This document shows, piece after piece, positions 58,194 to 64,000 of a stretch of DNA of 64,000 bases. Position 1 is the stretch's first letter, and each line of letters starts with the position of its first letter. This DNA is from Amia ocellicauda (lineage: Eukaryota; Chordata; Actinopteri; Amiiformes; Amiidae), in contig NC_089850.1 of NCBI RefSeq assembly GCF_036373705.1, forward strand, positions 34,644,233-34,708,232. Direction: 5' to 3'. The notes beneath the pieces were generated by a model, which did not search any database, was not told the origin of the DNA, and saw only the letters and a program-made list of their open reading frames with translations. A program made the position numbers and the translations under genes.

Positions 58194-58316
58194 CAGTGTC
58201 AGTATAACGATAACGATGATGATGATGATGATGATGAAGATTATATCGCATGTTTATGCGATATAATCTTCATCATCATCATCATCTTCATCGTCGTTAT
58301 GGTTATACTGACACTG
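58194..58316. repeat. 123-bp near-perfect hairpin
   Basis: The two arms (about 58 bases each, starting 'cagtgtcagtataacgataa') are reverse complements around a 4-base loop GTTT at 58252-58255. Small mismatches fall in the GAT/ATC repeat section. It sits about 60 bases upstream of a TATA box. Confidence 0.93.
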
Positions 58317-58340
58317 TGACACTGTGACACTGGGCAATTG

Positions 58341-58438
58341 TTACGTCATCATAGCATGCCTTGCAAACAATAGCATATAAAACGCTGGCAAAGAATCATT
58401 AGCTGTGCTTTCAGTCAGAAGAACCTATTCTGGAGTTG
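58341..58438 (+). promoter_or_regulatory. MROH copy B promoter and 5' leader exon
   Basis: TTACGTCA (58341-58348) is a CRE-type site and TATAAAA (58376-58382) a TATA box. Transcription would start near 58407, and a leader exon could end at GGAGTTG|GTGAGA (58438). This block has no counterpart upstream of copy A. Its assignment to MROH is by position only. Confidence 0.5.
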
Positions 58439-58687
58439 GTGAGATTGTATTTAATTTATTTTTGTTCTGTTTGTGTATTAATATCTTATATCATCGGATA
58501 GATTTAGTAGGGCATTGTATTGGTCATTTGCAGTTTAGAAGTTATAAGCAGCTCCGCTTTAATTGATGATACTATTGTAATATCCTACTGACAAGAAATG
58601 CAGCTTACGCGACTTACCTGTAGTTTTCTATTGGAAATGTTGATTTTGAAGGAAATGAAATGAGATTTGCAAAGTATTTTCTAATTA

Positions 58688-58691
<4 letters not shown>

Positions 58692-58745
<54 letters not shown>
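58692..58745. repeat. (TA)n microsatellite at the duplication edge
   Basis: Pure TA ends where similarity to copy A begins. In copy A the corresponding edge is the right end of a Tc1 element. Confidence 0.95.
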
Positions 58746-58747
<2 letters not shown>

Positions 58748-59086
58748 GTATTTGAAAACAAAATGCAATATGGTCATCTTGTGTCAGTGTAATTTGTTCT
58801 AAATATGGCCTGATAGGGTGTTACTGTACTAGCAGAATGCATTGATACTGTATTTATTTTTTACACTCCAATTCATTATATAAAATCAATGTGAATAATG
58901 GAATCATGTACATATTTGTTTTAACATTCTTTTAACCCATTTTTAATTAGTTATTCATTTTGCTAATGAGTATATCACCCTCATTTGCACGGGTTCTCAA
59001 TGATTTAACAAATTAGTCCGTTGCTTAAATTTGTTTTTGCTTTGCTTAACTGTGTTTTTATATTGTATTATGCAGAAGAATAACAA

Positions 59087-61423
59087 ATGAAGAGGATGGT
59101 AAAACAAGGTAAAATGTTTTTATTATGTAACGGCTTTGGGATGCCATGTGTTTCTGTAGGAGTCTGTCATTCTCCTTCGCTTGACCTATTCTGTAAGATA
59201 ACTTTTAAATAAAGAACACAACTAAACATGGGCTTTTGTTTAATAATACCCACCCAATCTCTGAAGTGCGAAGACAGCCATAATTCCCTGGTGGCATAGG
59301 CATAGGGAATCAAAATGAACATCGGGAGTACAGTCACTGTGTCTGAATATCTTCTGACAGAACTGATGTGCGTCTCTCTTCCAGGCAACACTTCTTCTTC
59401 CTGTGATGCAGATGAGGAAGCGGACCTTCAAAGTCAGTTAGACTGCCTCGAGAAATGTCTTCGAAATAAGTTGCCATTCTTTGAGGAGTACCTGGCCAAC
59501 AAACCTCAGGTAAAGTACAGCCTCAACAAAGCTTACCCCCCACACACTTTTTGATGCATTTATATATATATATATATGTATATATGTGTAGCGTAAGGTA
59601 CACTTATAAATTTCAATTAAAGAAGTGAATTTATAGTATCACCTTATCACGAATCCTGGAATCTTGTAGAACTCAATTTCTGTAATAATTGGACGCAGAC
59701 ACCAATTCCAAAGATATAAATTGTCAAATGTATTCAAAACAAAGACTAAATGTAGCACTACACTAATTATACAAAAGGGAAAAACTAATTAAAATTCAAC
59801 TCTAGATCAACAAATCAAAGACAAATCACTTCCGTGACCAAATCAAAGACCATGGGATCGCATATGATAACACAAATCGTTAAACAAAAAAGGTTATAAA
59901 CACATTGACTACAATACCGGTTAGTAATACGAAGGTGAGTCTCTCGTTAGTATTATTAGTCAGACATTAAATAACTACGCAGGTTAGTGTTTATGTCAGG
60001 TAACTTCTCGTTATATATATATCAGTCTCATTTACGTTTAGGTGCCGAGAAAGATCCTATCGTTACTTGTTACCACAATTTCTCTTAACTGATTATTATT
60101 CAATGATTAAGGATAGGCAGGGCCACCAATAATCTAATGTCTATTAACTTGTGTCAATTTCAGACTAAACAGTTAAACAGGATTGAGAAGATATTTCTCG
60201 GCGTTGACAGATTTTATTTCTAAAATTATCAACAAAACAGTTTAATGCAACACACATTTATATTTAAGAAAACTAAATGATATTACACATTCTAGAGTTA
60301 TGAATCACAGATTAAAATTTCGAATTGATTTCTCAAATGTCATGAATCACGAACTCCAAACTGTTAAACTTATCTGAACTTCGTCGCAGAGAGGCCTCTC
60401 TGTCTTCGGGCTCAGATAACAGCACACGGCACGAGGTCCGTGTGGTTTGGAACAAAGGCAGTCCGGTTCGGCTTTGTCCAAGAACTTCCACTCAGTCGAT
60501 GCACCTGGAAGTTGGGGTTTCGTGAATGTAGAGTCGTTTCCAAACAGATTTTCCACTGGTTTGAAGGCTCCAAGGTTGTGCACAAAATCTTCTTTGTAAG
60601 CAGGGGTTCCACCGTAGTTACTTGAAGACGAAGTCTTTGAGGAAAGCAGGGCCCTGTTTGTTCCAAGGGTCAAGTTTCTTAAGACTCAAATAGCTATTTA
60701 AATGACTGACACTTTCGTATACAGTCGACTTAGTCAATTGTCCAGCTGTAAAACTCCACTGATCAGGTGGGCACAGGCGGGCAGCGCAGTCTGTAAAGTT
60801 CTTTATTTAATAAAGTCCTTTAAAAGAATTCTTCGTACGGCTCAATCTCCTTCTCCCAGTTTAACTCTTCTGTTGCCGGCAAAGACTTAGTTGGGTTCTG
60901 GTTCTGGTTCTGGCAACAGAGCTACAGGTTGAGCTGTGGCAGCGAGTTTCTGGTTTAGGTGAGAGAGAGAGAGAGAGAAAGAAAGATTGTCCGCTGTTCC
61001 TTATAGTCTGTCAGATCAATAGGTGATTGGTTCCTGAGTTCTTGAGATTGGATTTCGGTTTCAGCCCCCAGTGTCCTATTGGAGGGGGGCTTGATTTATG
61101 ACTGATGTCAATCCATGCCATCTTTTGGAAATGCCGGTTGGCCTGGGTTCGTAGCTCTATGTCGGGATTTCGGCTCTCATCCACTTCAAAGAGTTTTTAT
61201 CACCTACAGGCCCCTTTCTCCAGACATCTCATAGCAGAATTCCAAACTATTTGGCCTCTTCTCGGTGCCATCCTCCCCAAAACTGTCACTTTGATGCAAA
61301 CCAGTTCCAAGCTGATGAGCTAAGGAAATCTGATAACTTTGGGGGGGAGAGGTCTTCTTTAGATCAGTGCTTCAGCTCAGAGCCCAAATGCTCTTATCCA
61401 AATACACCCAACATAACACTACA

Positions 61424-61458
<35 letters not shown>

Positions 61459-64000
61459 TGTATTAAGTATACACTTGCATATACAGTGCAGCACACAAGT
61501 ATTTGGACATTGACACCATTTTTGTTGTTTTAGCTCTGTACTCCAGCACATTGGATTTGACCAATGACCATGACCTGATCCCCTAAAATGGGGGGCAATG
61601 TATGAAAAGGGCCGTAATTCCTACACGGTAAAATCCAATAGGCTGGGGTACAGAGCTAAAAAAGTGTGTCACTGTCCAAATATGTATCATTTCACTGGAC
61701 TGTTTTAAAGAACAGGGTTCAAATGAAGATCAAAGTAATCTAAAGTTAGTATAAGACTGTCAATCTGTCATTTGCCCGGACTGGAAACCAACACAGAGGG
61801 TATTATTTTTTTCCTTTTCTTCCTCTTGCAATAGGTGGCTTCAGAAGATCGCCTTGTGATTCTCGAGGCAGTGGAGACAGTGGCCAGAAACGAACCACTT
61901 CCTGATGTTGAGAGATTGATAGTGTCAATCATTTCTGTCGGACTCTCTGAGATGCCTGTCTCCATCCCAAACTTGGAGGGAGACTTCAGGAATGAGGTAC
62001 AAAATCGTTTTTGTTCACACATGCCTACAGAATAGCAATTGTGTTTTTTAAGATGTGAAACTGCTGACACTATTTAAGCCCAGATGGATCTGTACATGTT
62101 ACAGTCCTGGGTAAATTAACATTTGATCATTGTATGTTCTGTTTCATGTTCTCCTGTATCTTTCTGTTTTCATATAGTATTTAGCAATTGCCTTCAAGTC
62201 CAAATGAAGTTCCTCCAATCTTGGTTAACCTTATCCATTTTCTCCGGCAGACCAATGTGCTCAGCAGAGTGGTACTGTGCTATGGGTTCATAGCCCGCAT
62301 GAGCCCTAAATCAGACGTTGCAGAGGTCCTTGAGTTTGACATTTTGCCCAAAATGAGTGCCTTCTTCAGGTCCGAGGTAGGCAAAAGATATCTTAAACAA
62401 GGAAACCAGTGTGATTGTGCATGACAACCTCCAGAGACTGAGATGCTGTGCTCTTTCTCACCCAGGACCCCACAGTCAGAGCGAGCGTGTGCGTCAGTCT
62501 CGGCCTCATGGCACGGACAGTCAAGGACGCTGGACTCACCTTCCCTTTCAAAGAGGAGCTTCTGGGTGAGCTGGTGGTAAGTAGGGTTTCCTTGTGTGCT
62601 GGGAAAGATCAGTCTCCTGTGAGTATTGTCACCTGGCACTGGCACCGCCTTAAGTATGTTGTGTCATCAGTCACAAATACCATGATGTGAAAGTGTCAGA
62701 AACCTGTTTTTTTCCACCCCCTCAGACCTTGATCAAGGATCGGCCCACAGACAGTTCCAGCCCGTCCCTCTGCCAGCGGGCGCTGGACACGTGCACCATC
62801 CTGAGGTAACTGTCCCTGTAGCCACATGACTGAGATGTGTTTCAACTCTTGATAGTCAGTCAGGGCCTGGTTTCTTTTCCCCCATGTGACGCACCACTCG
62901 CCTAAAACATTGAGAACCCTGAAATGTGTTCTGTTGACTAACAAGCCTCACAGTAAATGGGTATAGAAAACCTAGACCAGAATTTGGGTGGGTCTTGTAT
63001 TATGAAAATGTGATGGGTTTCATTAGTTCAATGTTTTGGCTGAAATTATCAATTTAAAGCAACATGGATTAGATTTGTGTGCTCTGCTGAAGTTCCTATA
63101 ACCGCACACTCTCTCTCGTTTCCCCAGCCGAGCCAAGCCCTTCCTCAGGAGACAGCAGCTGCATCTTGTGTGGCTGATTGTCGAGGATGTCTTAACTCTT
63201 CCCTGGCTGGCCCCCAATGGGGATTCACTCCAGGTAAGGATCTGTTTTGACACTTTCAATTGATAATGAATATTTAAACATTTCCAAAGCTGAAAATAAC
63301 ATTTCTCAGTGTTTAATAATAATAATAATGTTGGTGAATGAACAATACTATGCAATCATCTGTGCTGTATCTCCTGCGAGAAACAGGAGTCCAGGGAGGA
63401 GAGATTGTCTACAATACTCAGAGTTGTAAGAGTGTAGTAGTGCTCATCGTCATCAAGAACTGTTCACATGAATATATCGACATGAATGTGATTACAAATG
63501 TTCCATTCACATCTGTCACACAGATAGTGTACATTGTATTTGATTGCTGTCTTGTCTAGGAGGTGTACTCTGCCAATGCAAGGAGTCTCTCTGCCCTGCT
63601 CAGAGCCATGCTACGGCTGGACTTCACCCCCGACACCCTCCTGGAGCTGCTGAAGGTGAGACCCTTTACCTTGCCTTAAAGCAGAGTGACCATCGAGTTT
63701 TGGGCTGTTCAAGAGACGGGGCAAGGCTGATTGCGTAGATGGGCTGATTCAGTCAGTTAGGCTGGACAGATCACTGTATCCTTGTACAAATTATGACCTC
63801 AAATCTTGAAATCAACCTAACATTTCTATATAAGTCATAGCTTGTGTCCCTCTGTTCCTTAAAGAGTTAAGCCCTTACATTGATAAATCTTTTAAATGTG
63901 TTTTTCTGTTCACTTTTTTTCCCTCCCCTCTGTCTCCCTCTCTCTCCCCCCCCCCCTGTCATCCCTCCCTCCTCAGCCGCTGCAGGCATTGGGCTTGTCT
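59087..64000 (+). CDS. MROH-like (maestro HEAT-repeat) gene, copy B, 5' part (runs off the window)
   Basis: Exons 59076-59108 (ATG 59087), 59385-59509, 61835-61996, 62185-62376, 62466-62576, 62726-62805, 63128-63233, 63560-63655 and 63977 onward all join in phase, giving 306 residues inside the window with no stop. The start is MKRMVKQG joined to NTSSSCDADEEADLQ. HEAT-like helix pairs follow (VLSRVVLCYGFIARM, DPTVRASVCVSLGLMA, LSALLRAMLRLDF). With the 3' half modelled from copy A the protein would be roughly 750 residues, shorter than human MROH1, so this may be a compact paralogue. Family placement rests mainly on the C-terminal exons of copy A. Function is unknown. Confidence 0.75.
59587..61423. 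mobile_element. Possible solo LTR, about 1.8 kb, in MROH copy B intron
   Basis: The block begins TGTAGCGT and ends ACACTACA (TG...CA with inverted octamer-like ends, one mismatch), with TA repeats on both sides. It contains an AATAAA near 60808 and no coding frame of note. Such features suit an unusually long solo LTR, but no family is identified. Copy A cannot help to date it because that intron is deleted there. Confidence 0.4.
61491..61686. mobile_element. Tc1-like MITE remnant
   Basis: 'acaagtatttggacattgac' at the left and 'gtgtcactgtccaaatatgt' at the right are inverted partners. Between them are 'ctgtactccagcacattgg' and 'cgtaattcctacacggt', words I recall from a fish Tc1-type miniature element. 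It lies in the same MROH intron. Confidence 0.65.

Larger units (their letters stand above)
58747..64000 (+). repeat. Right copy of the direct segmental duplication
   Basis: It matches 37208-39340 through to the window end. Relative to copy A it keeps a 2.3 kb intron and three exons that copy A has lost. It carries its own insertions (see 59587 and 61491). Confidence 0.93.

Overview
The window is nuclear DNA of a ray-finned fish. It has intron-rich genes with vertebrate splice signals, many Tc1/mariner and hAT elements of fish type, long AC/TA/AAT microsatellites, and a RAB3GAP2-IARS2 tail-to-tail pair that is also found in human. I cannot name the species.

Layout. 1-7200: the last ten exons of RAB3GAP2 (+), with an intact Tc1 element in the upstream intron and a 19-copy 42-bp minisatellite in the 3'UTR. 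9777-11914: a complete four-exon gene (+) for a 235-aa secreted TenA/thiaminase-family enzyme with its own TATA box and poly(A) signal. It sits inside the RAB3GAP2-IARS2 interval. 12-18.9 kb: transposon remnants and unassigned DNA. 18.9-30.0 kb: the complete 22-exon IARS2 gene (-), mitochondrial isoleucyl-tRNA synthetase, with a Tc1 element and a hAT element in its introns and a housekeeping-type promoter. 30.5-31.8 kb: a long-inverted-repeat element. 32.2-34.7 kb: a NACHT (NLR) gene fragment (-) with one frameshift and an ISRE/TATA region upstream.

37.2-43.4 kb and 58.3-64.0 kb hold two direct copies of a maestro HEAT-like repeat (MROH) gene. The right copy (B) has a promoter and in-phase exons and runs off the window. 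The left copy (A) lacks the promoter and has lost exons through several deletions, but keeps clean 3' exons and a poly(A) signal. Between them lie two more damaged Tc1 elements, an 806-bp tandem duplication, an inverted repeat, an old interspersed repeat and a hAT fossil with readable transposase.

The genes do not form an operon-like system. IARS2 serves mitochondrial translation, RAB3GAP2 serves Rab3/Rab18 regulation, the NLR fragment relates to innate immunity, and the TenA-like gene probably acts on thiamin or its breakdown products outside the cell or in the secretory pathway. Exon borders were derived by hand from splice signals, reading phase and recalled family sequences; no search was run.
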